From Leptolinea sp. HRD-7 (GTDB taxonomy: Bacteria; Chloroflexota; Anaerolineae; Anaerolineales; Anaerolineaceae), in the NCBI GenBank assembly GCA_024363285.1, contig AP024710.1, positions 1,307,001-1,371,000 of the forward strand: 64,000 nt of DNA. The letters are read 5' to 3'. The translations under genes and the position numbers were made by a program. Each line of letters starts with the position of its first letter. Positions within the stretch are counted from its first letter, which is position 1. The notes below the pieces were generated by a model. It was not told the origin of the DNA, did not search any database, and saw only the letters and a program-made list of their open reading frames with translations. This document shows, piece by piece, positions 24,170 through 32,668 of the stretch.

Positions 24170-24967
24170 ATGCCTCTGACCACATCCCACCCCGCCGCCG
24201 TTATTGCACTCAAACGGTTGAACCTTGACCTGTCTGCTATGGTCATCGGCAGCATGACGCCGGATTTCGTTTATTTCATCCCCGGCTGCCTGCCGCTAAG
24301 TGATTATTCACACACCATCTCCGGTATCCTGATCCTGGGTATCCCCCTCGGGCTGGCTGTTCTGGCAATATTCCAGTACCTGATCAAATACCCGGCTCTC
24401 ACGCTGATCCCATCGGGGCATCAAGAGAGGATATATCGCGTGACTGGCCTGTACACCTTCTTCCCCGCGAAACGGTTTTTGATGATCGCCGCGTCCATCC
24501 TGATTGGCGAGCTGACCCATGTGTTCTGGGATTCATTCACCCATCTGGATGGCTTTGTGGTGATGCGGGTTGCCGCACTACGAGCTCACCTGACGTTCCC
24601 GGTCCTTACCGGAGTCCCTGTTTATCTGGTGCTGCAACATGGAAGTACTGTGGTGGGTATGCTGCTTTTGATCTGGTGGTACATCGGATGGTACAGACGA
24701 ACCGTGCCTACCCGCGTACCGCCGGAGTTGATGGTCGCATCACGGCAAAAAACGATGATCCTGTCCGTCATGGCCGTATTGGCCGCCATGATTTCGATCA
24801 TCTCCGCGTTTACCCGCACCAATATCTTTCAATCCACACTTCAACGGCTGGATTTCTTCCGAGTCGGGTACATTGTGCTGGTAGCGTCATTTGTGGTCGA
24901 ATTGGTACTGTATGGCATCGCGCGCCAATGGCGGGCGCGCCGGGCAGTTGATACAAATTCCGGGTAA
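24170..24967 (+). CDS. DUF4184 family membrane protein
   Basis: A 265-residue multipass membrane protein. The start, MPLTTSHPAAVIALKRLNLD followed by MVIGSMTPDFVYFI and the short acidic/His stretch SDYSHTISG, is diagnostic for DUF4184, and ELTHVFWDSFTHLDG supplies the second His/Asp cluster. The spaced His and Asp residues suggest a metal-dependent hydrolase embedded in the membrane, similar to YdjM/LexA-binding inner membrane hydrolases, though function is unproven. It is divergent from yefM-yoeB with the promoters in between. Confidence 0.88.
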   Translation: MPLTTSHPAAVIALKRLNLDLSAMVIGSMTPDFVYFIPGCLPLSDYSHTISGILILGIPLGLAVLAIFQYLIKYPALTLIPSGHQERIYRVTGLYTFFPAKRFLMIAASILIGELTHVFWDSFTHLDGFVVMRVAALRAHLTFPVLTGVPVYLVLQHGSTVVGMLLLIWWYIGWYRRTVPTRVPPELMVASRQKTMILSVMAVLAAMISIISAFTRTNIFQSTLQRLDFFRVGYIVLVASFVVELVLYGIARQWRARRAVDTNSG

Positions 24968-25038
24968 CCCACCCGGGCCGGTTCGTATATAATCGGGTTT
25001 TAATTATCCTTTAATCCGGATTGGAAACAGGACCAAAT

Positions 25039-26943
25039 ATGACCCAGAACCCGCCTCCCACCATCATTTTCCAATCGGCTAAACTGGGTGACCTGCCCCA
25101 CATCGTCAAAGAACTGGATTGGGCAGAACGCCTGCTGAATGATGGGGTTGAACCCGGCCGGGTGTTCGGGGTGAGCGGGGGCAACCTGGTTGCGCTGGCA
25201 TTCGGGATGGCGCTGGCTGCCCGCAGGTCACCGGATGTGTGGGGAAAAGCCGGCACTGCCATCGCGGATTTTCGTGCCTTCTTGAGCAGGGCGCACAGTT
25301 GGGATATACGTTCATTAAAACTTAATCCTGCGTACGGGTTCTATACGCTGAAACCCCTGCGCCGGTGGGTATCAAAATATCTTATTTCCCGCACCGGGCG
25401 CGCTGACTGGTCTGTATCAGCCCTTGGACTTCCGCTCTACCTGTGCTCGCTTGACAACGGAGCTGTCTTCCGCATGTACGGCCCGCCCGATGACAGCCTG
25501 CAATGCGACCACGGATTCGTCCACATCGATCCGCCGCAGGACGCGCCCCTCCTGGACGCGCTGATCGCCGGGTTGAGCACGCTGCTTTCCACCGATACGA
25601 ATCCGGTCAACGGTCAGTGGCGCTTTGACTGCCGCCCGGCCATCGTGGATGCCGGCGCGATTGTTTTTGATATGCAAGCCTCGGAGCCCCGGCCAATATT
25701 ACGCTCACACCCTTACACGCGAATCCGCCCGTGGCAGCTTAACTGGTTCACCTCATCATTTGTGATGCACTCTCAGCATGAACGCAACCATGTTTTACTC
25801 ACCGGCCATTACCTTGATCTGGCGGAACGTCAGAAGATATTAAAAGAAAAAATCCCGGCCTCCGCACCGGCTGTTTCGCATACCCCGGTACTCGGTCACG
25901 TTGACCTGCCCTACATCGGCAGCACGGAAGCCGCCACCAATATGCGCCAGTCCGTGGAAAACCGCGTGCAGCTTACGGCTCGCTTCAAGGAATTGCTCAA
26001 TGGTCAGTTGGATGACTTCCCCTTTGACCGCCCGGCGAATGTTATTTACGGCGCGGGAGGGTTTTCCGGTATCCTCGCCGGTATGGTCACCACCACAGCG
26101 GTAGACGCCGGTTTTGCCCGCGGTGGTGGAGAGATCCGCTATGTATATGGCATTTCTGCCGGTGTGCTGAACGGCTTCTTCCACTCGGTGCAGTTGGCCG
26201 CCGCGCGTCACCCGGATATCTATAAACCGGCCGCATTGCGCGCGCTGGACGACCTTGAAAATTTGATGGAACACCTTGAACGCAAAAAGTTCATCTCTTA
26301 CAACAAAAATCCGTTGAAACTCTGGAAGGGATTCGGTAACCTTGGGCCGCTTGAGGTGTTTTTACAGGATAGACTGGCCGCGTATACCGGGTCAATGCAC
26401 CCGGAAGCGATCACCTTTGATGATATTGCCCTTCCGCTGACCGTTTCTGCCTCGCGCAGAGATGGCTACCCGGAGTACATGGGCATGACCAATCCCCGCC
26501 GCGCCTTCACATGGAATGGCCGCGTGTGGGAGGTCAAATCCGCGCCGGTGATAAAGGCTGTGCTGGCTGGATGGAGCATGAACACATACATCATCCCCAC
26601 AAAATTAAATGGACAGGAATATGTGGATGGCGGCGGCACCTTCTATGACCAGGCTCTGATGGTGGCCTGCCTTGATCCTGAGTTGACCAATCTGCTGAAC
26701 ATCCACCTCGACGAACCTGATGGGCACAGTTACAATCTGCCCGAGCACTACGACTTAAAGACAGCTCTGTTTGATACCCACAATCTAAGCTTCCCTGAAG
26801 AACGCCGCCGAATGCGCAAAACCTCTGATCTGTTGTACAGGCATTTTGCCCTTCGTGAGCGGGCCAAAGCGGCCGGCCTGGATGTGCCGCCTGATTTCCG
26901 TCAAAATTGGACATTGGAATATTCAAAATCCATAGAATTGTAA
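25039..26943 (+). CDS. Tandem patatin-like phospholipase
   Basis: A 634-residue soluble protein made of two patatin-type lipid acyl hydrolase modules. Module 2 is complete: glycine-rich oxyanion loop GAGGFSGILAG, nucleophile GISAG (Ser about 373) and DGGG (Asp about 530). Module 1 has the elbow GVSGG (Ser about 46) and a D-A-G motif (Asp about 204), but its oxyanion loop is replaced by FQSAKLGDLPHI, so it may be inactive or altered. No signal peptide. ATG 25039 is favoured over TTG 25021. The GPH transporter starts 7 bases after the stop, so the two are co-transcribed. Substrate is probably a membrane lipid or acyl ester (family knowledge). Confidence 0.85.
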   Translation: MTQNPPPTIIFQSAKLGDLPHIVKELDWAERLLNDGVEPGRVFGVSGGNLVALAFGMALAARRSPDVWGKAGTAIADFRAFLSRAHSWDIRSLKLNPAYGFYTLKPLRRWVSKYLISRTGRADWSVSALGLPLYLCSLDNGAVFRMYGPPDDSLQCDHGFVHIDPPQDAPLLDALIAGLSTLLSTDTNPVNGQWRFDCRPAIVDAGAIVFDMQASEPRPILRSHPYTRIRPWQLNWFTSSFVMHSQHERNHVLLTGHYLDLAERQKILKEKIPASAPAVSHTPVLGHVDLPYIGSTEAATNMRQSVENRVQLTARFKELLNGQLDDFPFDRPANVIYGAGGFSGILAGMVTTTAVDAGFARGGGEIRYVYGISAGVLNGFFHSVQLAAARHPDIYKPAALRALDDLENLMEHLERKKFISYNKNPLKLWKGFGNLGPLEVFLQDRLAAYTGSMHPEAITFDDIALPLTVSASRRDGYPEYMGMTNPRRAFTWNGRVWEVKSAPVIKAVLAGWSMNTYIIPTKLNGQEYVDGGGTFYDQALMVACLDPELTNLLNIHLDEPDGHSYNLPEHYDLKTALFDTHNLSFPEERRRMRKTSDLLYRHFALRERAKAAGLDVPPDFRQNWTLEYSKSIEL

Positions 26944-26950
26944 GGATGCC

Positions 26951-28351
26951 ATGACCACTTCCAACCGACTTTCCCAAAAGACAAAAATCGCCTATGGCGC
27001 CGGAGACCTCGGCGCGGCCATCGCCACGGCCATCAACGGTTTCTTCCTGCTCAATTTTCTCATCAATGTTGCCGGGTTGCGGCCAGGCATCGCGGGAAAC
27101 GTGTTTCTTGTAGCCAAGATCTGGGACGCGGTCAATGACCCGATCATCGGTTGGTTGACAGACCGCACGGTCAGTAAATTTGGTCGCCGCCGGCCGTGGC
27201 TGCTGATCGCCGCTATTCCTTTTGGACTGGCGTTCTTTATGCAGTGGGTTGTGCCACCTTTGAGTGAAACCGGTCTGTTCTGGTACTATCTTGTTGTTGC
27301 CATCCTGTTGGATACCGCTTACACTGCCGTCAACGTGCCTTATGTATCTCTCACGGCTGAACTGACCCAGGACTATGACGAACGTACCCGGCTATCCTCC
27401 GTCCGCATGGGTTTCTCTATTCTCGGTGGAGTGCTGGCGGCTTTCTTCCATGGCATTATTGTCAGCCAGTTCCCGCAGAACCCGAAACTGGGTTATATGA
27501 TAAGCGCGGCCGTCTGGGCTATATTCATAGCCGGACCGTGCTTCATAACCTTCTTTGGCACCAAAGAGCCTGATTTTGCTATCAACGCGAAACCGGTTGA
27601 CGGCGGTCCTGGTTTCTTCGAGGGATTGAAGATTGCTTTAAGCAATAAGCCTTTCATCCTGGTGACCACCATCTATATGCTTTCATGGCTGGCCATTCAG
27701 TTCGCGCAGAACAACCTGCAACTCTATACAAAAGACTGGATCAAGATGGATATGGGTTTGTTCAGCTTTTTGCTGCTGGCCATCCAATTCTCTTCGTTTA
27801 TATGGGTACTTATCTGGGCAAAGATCAGCGAGAAGATCGGCAAGAATAATGTGTATTACCTGGGCACAGGTTTCTTTGTCGTTGCGCTGATGGGACTGTT
27901 CTTCCTGCAGCCCGGCCAGGTGGTGTTAACCTTTATTCTGGCGGTTGTCGCGGGTATCGGTATTTCTGTGGGCTACCTTGTCCCCTGGAGTATGGTGCCT
28001 GATGTGGTGGAATTGGACGAGCTTGAAACCGGGCAGCGCCGCGAAGGGATTTTCTATGGATTCTTTGTGTTCTTGCAGAAGATGGGGCTGGCTTTAGGAT
28101 TGTTTATCTCCGGCTGGGCTTTGGAACTTTCGGGCTATATCAATGCCACACCGGGAATGCCGGATCCGGCACAACCGGCTTCTGCGCTGTTTGCCATCCG
28201 TATGCTCATCGGCCCGGCGAGCGCCGTCATTTTACTGTTGAGCTTCCTCGCGGTGCGCGCGTATCCCATTACCCGTGAAAAACACGCCGAGATCCGCGCC
28301 GAATTGGACAAGCGCAAAGTATCCATAGAAGCGTCGGTGGAGCCGGTATGA
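26951..28351 (+). CDS. GPH-family (MelB-like) sugar:cation symporter
   Basis: A 466-residue, 12-helix transporter of the glycoside-pentoside-hexuronide:cation symporter family in the major facilitator superfamily. The start KIAYGAGDLGAAIATAING and the loop DAVNDPIIGWLTDRT, then SKFGRRRPW, are signatures of the family and include the aspartates used in cation coupling by MelB. The central PDVVELDELETGQRREGIFY motif is also typical. It is translated right after the tandem patatin. Substrate could be a glycoside or a lipid-like molecule; some GPH-type carriers move lysolipids, which would fit the phospholipase partner (inference). Confidence 0.92.
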   Translation: MTTSNRLSQKTKIAYGAGDLGAAIATAINGFFLLNFLINVAGLRPGIAGNVFLVAKIWDAVNDPIIGWLTDRTVSKFGRRRPWLLIAAIPFGLAFFMQWVVPPLSETGLFWYYLVVAILLDTAYTAVNVPYVSLTAELTQDYDERTRLSSVRMGFSILGGVLAAFFHGIIVSQFPQNPKLGYMISAAVWAIFIAGPCFITFFGTKEPDFAINAKPVDGGPGFFEGLKIALSNKPFILVTTIYMLSWLAIQFAQNNLQLYTKDWIKMDMGLFSFLLLAIQFSSFIWVLIWAKISEKIGKNNVYYLGTGFFVVALMGLFFLQPGQVVLTFILAVVAGIGISVGYLVPWSMVPDVVELDELETGQRREGIFYGFFVFLQKMGLALGLFISGWALELSGYINATPGMPDPAQPASALFAIRMLIGPASAVILLLSFLAVRAYPITREKHAEIRAELDKRKVSIEASVEPV

Positions 28352-28459
28352 TCAGCGTTTGATTACCGATGACAAATTACCGGCTACTGACTGATCTGGA
28401 GAAAAAACAGACTCATCTTGCCTTATGATGCCCTTTTCTTCAAGTTGAAAGGCTGAAGA

Positions 28460-29074
28460 ATGACTATTCTTTTATTTTTTATACTGTTGATTGCCGTTTT
28501 CTTCATTATTTACTTTGGCTGGCTGCGAAGATGGCAGCTTCGGTGGGGGGCAACCGACGAAGAAATTTCCCGGCCCATGCCCGGTGACGACATTGTTGCG
28601 GCGCCAACTTTTAATGCCACCCGCGCGGTCACCGTCAATGCGCCCCCGCGGGATATCTTCCCATGGATCGTACAGATGGGCGTTACCCGGGCTGGCTGGT
28701 ACAGCTATGACCTGCTGGATAATCTCGGCCGCCCCAGTGCACGGACTATTCTGCCGGAATGTCAGCCAATTAAAATTGGCGATCTGATTCCTATGAGCCC
28801 GGACGGGAAGCACGGGGTTCATGTGAAGGATTTTAAGCCTGATGAATGGATCCTGTGGTGGAATAAAAACAGGAAGACATCCTGGGTCTGGGGGTTTTAT
28901 CCGGTGACCGAAACACAGACCCGCCTGGTGACCAGAGTTCGGGTGAAGTACAACCCTCTTTCTTTAGATTTTATTTTTGATTTGTTGATTGAATTTTGTG
29001 ACATTATCATGATGCGTAAATGTATGCTGGGGATCAAAGAACGTGCAGAAATGTTGGCGTTTGCCAGAAAGTGA
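28460..29074 (+). CDS. Membrane-anchored SRPBCC-like protein
   Basis: A 204-residue protein with one N-terminal transmembrane helix (ILLFFILLIAVFFIIYFGWL) and a cytosolic domain of START/SRPBCC type: ATRAVTVNAPPRDIFPWIVQ, then GVTRAGWYSYDLLDNLG, PMSPDGKHGVHV and RLVTRVRVKY. The polyketide cyclase-like cavity usually binds a hydrophobic ligand. GAAAGG precedes ATG 28460. No operon partner is visible. Function unknown. Confidence 0.8.
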   Translation: MTILLFFILLIAVFFIIYFGWLRRWQLRWGATDEEISRPMPGDDIVAAPTFNATRAVTVNAPPRDIFPWIVQMGVTRAGWYSYDLLDNLGRPSARTILPECQPIKIGDLIPMSPDGKHGVHVKDFKPDEWILWWNKNRKTSWVWGFYPVTETQTRLVTRVRVKYNPLSLDFIFDLLIEFCDIIMMRKCMLGIKERAEMLAFARK

Positions 29075-29171
29075 CAGAATATTAGCCAACGACAAAATTA
29101 CATGCTCATTACAACTAAATTGTCACCTTTTTCGTATTATCTTTTGATGTATTGTGTTTATGTGCGGAAAA

Positions 29172-30020
29172 ATGGAAACTGTGAAAGCACGTAAAAGTTT
29201 GATATTGTTTTTGATCCTGGTAATACTGGGTTCAACCCCGTTAATCTGGTTGGTAATCCAATCAAATCTTCCTGCCGAAGATCCACGCCAGTTGCCTTAT
29301 TTGGTCAGCTTAATGTGGGTGCCTGCCATAGCATCCATCATCACCCGGTTGGTTTATAAAGAGGGTTTTTCAGATATTTCCTTTAAACTGGGTGGGAAAA
29401 AAGGGTGGCTTGCCATAGGTATCGCCCTGGTTTTTCCGGTTCTCGTTGGTGTCATTGCTTACGGTGGGGCATGGGCAGCCAAACTGGCCGAGTTTGTGGT
29501 TCCTGAGACAGGAATGTTTGCCGGATTAAATCCGCCGCTTCTACGATTTTCTTTGACCATCCTGATGGCCGTCACGTTATACGCTATCGTGGGGTTAATC
29601 AGCGCGGCTGGTGAAGAAATTGGCTGGCGTGGGTTTATGGTACCCCGGTTGGTGCAATCCGGTGTCAAATACCCGCTAATCATCAGCGGCCTTATCTGGG
29701 GAGCCTGGCATATTCCCGGGGTGCTGAGCGGAATTTACTCATCCAGCCCCAATCGTGTTCTTTCGTCACTTTTCTTCATGCTGTTTGCCGTTGGTCTGTC
29801 AATCCTCTGGGGACGGTTGCGGTTGAAAACAGGCAGTGTTTGGCCTGCCATGTTGGGGCATGCCGCCTGGAATCAGGCGATACCCGTGTTTACCCGGTAT
29901 TTTCCTGAAGAGGTCCCGGGAGTATGGTTAAACGAATCCGGATTACTGGTCGTGATATCGATCATGCTACTTATCATACTGTTTGACCGTGTGATCGTTC
30001 CAAAAGTTTTTAAAAACTGA
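29172..30020 (+). CDS. CPBP family intramembrane glutamic endopeptidase (CAAX protease-like)
   Basis: About 282 residues, eight transmembrane helices. The CPBP/Abi protease motifs are intact: SAAGEEIGWRGFM (EExxxR, motif 1), IWGAWHIPGVLSG (motif 2) and LGHAAWN (motif 4), supplying the catalytic glutamate and histidines in the membrane. Related proteins process prenylated proteins in eukaryotes and act in bacteriocin self-immunity or signalling in bacteria. The start is uncertain (ATG 29160 or 29172; I prefer 29172, with GCGGAAAA upstream). A strong terminator follows. Monocistronic. Confidence 0.9.
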   Translation: METVKARKSLILFLILVILGSTPLIWLVIQSNLPAEDPRQLPYLVSLMWVPAIASIITRLVYKEGFSDISFKLGGKKGWLAIGIALVFPVLVGVIAYGGAWAAKLAEFVVPETGMFAGLNPPLLRFSLTILMAVTLYAIVGLISAAGEEIGWRGFMVPRLVQSGVKYPLIISGLIWGAWHIPGVLSGIYSSSPNRVLSSLFFMLFAVGLSILWGRLRLKTGSVWPAMLGHAAWNQAIPVFTRYFPEEVPGVWLNESGLLVVISIMLLIILFDRVIVPKVFKN

Positions 30021-30037
30021 CAAAAAGCACTAATAGA

Positions 30038-30080
30038 ATGAAGCAACCTGCGAATTTTTGTAGGTTGCTTCATTTTTATT
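30038..30080 (+). terminator. Rho-independent terminator after the CPBP protease gene
   Basis: ATGAAGCAACCT (30038-30049) and AGGTTGCTTCAT (30062-30073) pair perfectly over 12 bp and are followed by TTTTATT. Confidence 0.88.
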
Positions 30081-30369
30081 AAGCTGTGATTTGATTCTAT
30101 TAAATGCGAATTTAGATATAGGCAGAATTGGCAACATTTGTTTTGTTTTCCTCACAAAAATCTTCCAGTCGTCCTTTTTGTTTTTACTATATCAACAATT
30201 TTTAAGGGGCGATGAACCGAACGGGATGAATTCATTCGATAGCCATAAATGTCATTATTGCATTTGTACTTGAAGGTAGGTTAAACAAAGCTTATATCAT
30301 TGATTGAAATCACTTTCCCGAGGGGTGAAAATGTAACCAGGATTATGTTAGTGAACGGGAAAGCTCAGT
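30081..30369. other. AT-rich gene-poor interval
   Basis: About 290 bases between the terminator and the deazaflavin-type gene. A 60-codon open frame on the plus strand has no family resemblance and no good ribosome site, so I do not call it. The right end should hold the promoter of the next gene. Confidence 0.4.
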
Positions 30370-30783
30370 ATGAAAAACATACTTATCAAATGGTTCATGG
30401 CCTTCAATAAATTCCTGTTGACAGTCAGCAAAGGCCGCCTGGGAAGCAAACTGGGCAAACAGGATATTCTCATCCTGCACACCATCGGGCGAAAATCCGG
30501 GGTTGACCGCGGTATCCCCATCGCTTATTTCAAACAGGATAACCGCTTCCTGATCGTGGCGTCAAACTGGGGGCAGGAACATCAGGCCAATTGGTACCTC
30601 AATCTGCAAAACGACCCGCATGCCCGGCTGGACGTTAAAGGCAAAACGATCCCGGTGACCGCACGCGAGGCTCAGGGAGATGAGTATGGCCAGTTGTGGA
30701 AATTCGTCACCACCCGTCACCCGCCGTATCTGGACTATCAGAAACAAACCTCGCGCCGTATTCCGATCATGATATTTGAATAA
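30370..30783 (+). CDS. Deazaflavin-dependent nitroreductase family (DDN-like) protein
   Basis: A 137-residue split-barrel protein of the F420-dependent nitroreductase (DDN) group. Signatures are KLGKQDILILHTIGRKSGVD, then GIPIAYFKQDNRFLIVASNW, HQANWYLNLQNDPHARL and the closing YLDYQKQTSRRIPIMIFE. In actinobacteria relatives use coenzyme F420; many Chloroflexota also have F420 or related flavins. The alternative is an FMN or heme binding member. GGAAAG precedes ATG 30370. Confidence 0.88.
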   Translation: MKNILIKWFMAFNKFLLTVSKGRLGSKLGKQDILILHTIGRKSGVDRGIPIAYFKQDNRFLIVASNWGQEHQANWYLNLQNDPHARLDVKGKTIPVTAREAQGDEYGQLWKFVTTRHPPYLDYQKQTSRRIPIMIFE

Positions 30784-30803
30784 GTATTCCGGCTAATATT
30801 GAG

Positions 30804-30855
30804 TTGCCATATATGGCTTATCTCTTTATAATAGAAAATAAATCCTATTATAAAG
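30804..30855 (+). promoter_or_regulatory. Promoter with overlapping inverted repeats for the DUF3788 gene
   Basis: TTGCCA (30804-30809) and TATAAT (30827-30832) are 17 bases apart. The palindrome GCCATATATGGC (30806-30817) covers the -35 edge and spacer. CTTTATAATAG (30824-30834) and CTATTATAAAG (30845-30855) form an 11-bp perfect inverted repeat over the -10 box and start site, touching the ribosome site. This looks like a tightly repressible promoter; no regulator is identified. Confidence 0.7.
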
Positions 30856-30868
30856 AGGCGGCTGCATT

Positions 30869-31294
30869 TTGGAAACCACCAGTACCATGGAATTACGCGA
30901 CGAAACCATCATCCCGGACGATGCAATTCTGGCCAATATCTTTGGCGAATCCTTCCCGGCCTATCAGGCGTTGATCAAATTGTTTGACGAAAACCAGCTT
31001 TCCCACGGGTGGCGGTTTTACAAAGACGGCAAAGCCTGGCTGTGTAAGGTGCAAAAGAAAGATAAGACCATCGTGTGGATGTCTGCCTGGAAAGGCTGCG
31101 CCCATGCCACTATCTACTTCCCGGAAAAGTACATTGACCAGATATATACTTTGGATATCAGTGAAGAACGTAAACAGATCATCCGGAATACGAAAAACAC
31201 CGGAAAATCAAAACCATGCACCTTCGAGGTTAAGACAACCGGTATTCTGGATGACTTCAATACCCTGATGCAGTTCAAGATCAAATCGAAATAA
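30869..31294 (+). CDS. DUF3788 family protein (first of two)
   Basis: A 141-residue soluble protein of the DUF3788 family: YQALIKLFDENQLSHGWRFY, then KAWLCKVQKKDKTIVWMSAW, CAHATIYFPEKYIDQI and CTFEVKTTGILDDFNTLMQF. Structure and function are unknown. TTG 30869 is used because GGCGG lies about 7 bases upstream; ATG 30887 lacks any site. It is preceded by an elaborate palindromic promoter. A second member of the family lies at 56603. Confidence 0.85.
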   Translation: METTSTMELRDETIIPDDAILANIFGESFPAYQALIKLFDENQLSHGWRFYKDGKAWLCKVQKKDKTIVWMSAWKGCAHATIYFPEKYIDQIYTLDISEERKQIIRNTKNTGKSKPCTFEVKTTGILDDFNTLMQFKIKSK

Positions 31295-31299
31295 CGGTT

Positions 31300-31857
31300 T
31301 TACGTAAGCATTTCAACAGACAGGAAGTCTTTGACGATGGCGGCCATCTCATCCGGTGACTTCCGGCAGCCGTCATTCAGCCAGAGGATCAGGATGCGCA
31401 TGAACCCGCCGGCGCTGAAAGCCAGCGCGTAACGCAATGTTTCAGCCGGAAGTGAGGCTACCTCTCCCCGGGCTTCATGGAATGTCACAGGCAGCAATAC
31501 ATCCACACGCGCCTGAAACAATGGCAGCAAATTATGCCGGTTAACGATCATTAACATGTCACGGTGGGTTCGCATGTGCGTAAAAAACACCCGGGTGATG
31601 TTGGGCAGTGAAAGGTCGGGCTCGGTGATGATGCGTTTCCGGTACCCGTCCCAGATACGGTCAAAGCAGCCTTCCAAAATTTCTTCTTTTGACGTGAAAT
31701 TCCGATAGAAAGTGCGCCGTGATAGCCCGGCGCGGTAGGCGATCTCCTGTATGGTGATCTCCGCGTAATTTTCCGTGCGCATTAGATCCAACAGGGCGGC
31801 TTCCAGTTCGCGTTTTGACCGGTCAGAGACCGGATTGCCTTTGTTTGTACCTGTCAT
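31300..31857 (-). CDS. TetR/AcrR family transcriptional regulator
   Basis: A 185-residue repressor. The helix-turn-helix is clear (YAEITIQEIAYRAGLSRRTF, then YRNFTSKEEILEGCFDRIW) and the C-terminal ligand domain resembles the TetR_C_7/C_33 type common in Firmicutes and Chloroflexi. I place the start at ATG 31857 with GGAGG 5 bases upstream; the ORF extends 16 residues further but without a site. It is divergent from the HXXEE membrane protein gene, with a 24-bp palindrome in between as the likely operator. Confidence 0.92.
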   Translation of the reverse strand: MTGTNKGNPVSDRSKRELEAALLDLMRTENYAEITIQEIAYRAGLSRRTFYRNFTSKEEILEGCFDRIWDGYRKRIITEPDLSLPNITRVFFTHMRTHRDMLMIVNRHNLLPLFQARVDVLLPVTFHEARGEVASLPAETLRYALAFSAGGFMRILILWLNDGCRKSPDEMAAIVKDFLSVEMLT

Positions 31858-31914
31858 GCAGCCTCCGGGGAGTGTCACATTTTCGCCAATGTGTGGCGAT
31901 AACATAAAAATCGG

Positions 31915-31975
31915 TTGACGGTACTTACCGGCTCATTATAATGACGTCAATTAACTGTCACAAGTGTGACAGTTA
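31915..31975 (+). promoter_or_regulatory. Promoter and palindromic operator of the HXXEE gene
   Basis: TTGACG (31915-31920) and TATAAT (31937-31942) are 16 bases apart. Downstream, TAACTGTCACA (31952-31962) and TGTGACAGTTA (31965-31975) form a perfect 11-bp inverted repeat around AG, placed where a repressor would block elongation. A weaker repeat TCGCCA-ATGTG-TGGCGA (31883-31899) lies near the TetR gene start. The divergent TetR protein is the likely binder. Confidence 0.8.
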
Positions 31976-31987
31976 CAGGAGGTTGAT

Positions 31988-32539
31988 ATGGAAACAATGG
32001 GTTTTTTGGTCTGGATGCTGCCGGTTATTTTCATGCTCCATGATTTTGAAGAGATCATCATGGCCGAAGTATGGGACAAACGATTTCACGAGCGGATCAT
32101 GGAAAAATTCCCGAAGCGCCGCCCGTTTGGGCTGGGTGTCAATTATGCCTGGCAGACGCCGACGTTATCCATCGCTGTGGCCATTGAGTTTGTATTGTTT
32201 TCCCTGGTCAGCCTCCTTTCAGTAGCCTGTCAGAGTTATTTCCTCTGGTTTTGTGCCTACCTCGGTTTGCTTCTGCACATGGTATTCATCCATATTCTGG
32301 CCAGTCTCTGGTTCAAGGGGTATGTACCGGGAGTGGTCACCTCGGCCATTCTGCTTGTTCCTGGAATCTTTTATTTGATGAAAGCACAGTCTATCCTGAA
32401 ATTTGACGCCCCAACCCTGATGCTGGCCGGCGGGATAGGAATTGCTCTGCTGGCGGTCATCCTTCCGGCGCTACACGCGTTCATGGGTGTGACCGACCGC
32501 TGGCTCGACAGGTATTCGCGCCCCTCCGCCACCCGCTGA
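31988..32539 (+). CDS. HXXEE domain-containing membrane protein (first of two)
   Basis: A 183-residue protein with about five transmembrane helices. The name-giving motif lies in the first helix, MLHDFEEIIMAE (His17, Glu20, Glu21), and a second histidine-rich helix follows (LLLHMVFIHILAS). This arrangement suggests an intramembrane metal site, but no activity is known. AGGAGG precedes ATG 31988. It is controlled from a promoter overlapped by a palindrome next to the divergent TetR gene, so it may be a ligand-induced export or detoxification protein (inference). Confidence 0.88.
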   Translation: METMGFLVWMLPVIFMLHDFEEIIMAEVWDKRFHERIMEKFPKRRPFGLGVNYAWQTPTLSIAVAIEFVLFSLVSLLSVACQSYFLWFCAYLGLLLHMVFIHILASLWFKGYVPGVVTSAILLVPGIFYLMKAQSILKFDAPTLMLAGGIGIALLAVILPALHAFMGVTDRWLDRYSRPSATR

Positions 32540-32568
32540 CCGGCTCGCAGGTATGTAAAGTCAATCCA

Positions 32569-32595
32569 ACCGCCCCGGTCGGGGCGGTTTTTTTC
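32569..32595 (+). terminator. Rho-independent terminator after the HXXEE gene
   Basis: ACCGCCCC (32569-32576), loop GGTC, GGGGCGGT (32581-32588), then a run of seven T. Confidence 0.92.
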
Positions 32596-32668
32596 GGTAA
32601 GATTTTAAGATACTAAAGTAAAATCACAATCGAACATTTTTTTAGATTCCAATATTACCGGATTGGTG

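Noticed and set aside
25039-28351. Secondary-metabolite gene cluster around patatin and transporter
   Set aside because: No biosynthetic core enzyme, carrier protein or precursor peptide is nearby.
30091-30273. 60-residue open frame after the CPBP protease terminator
   Set aside because: No ribosome site, AT-driven composition and no recognisable motif.
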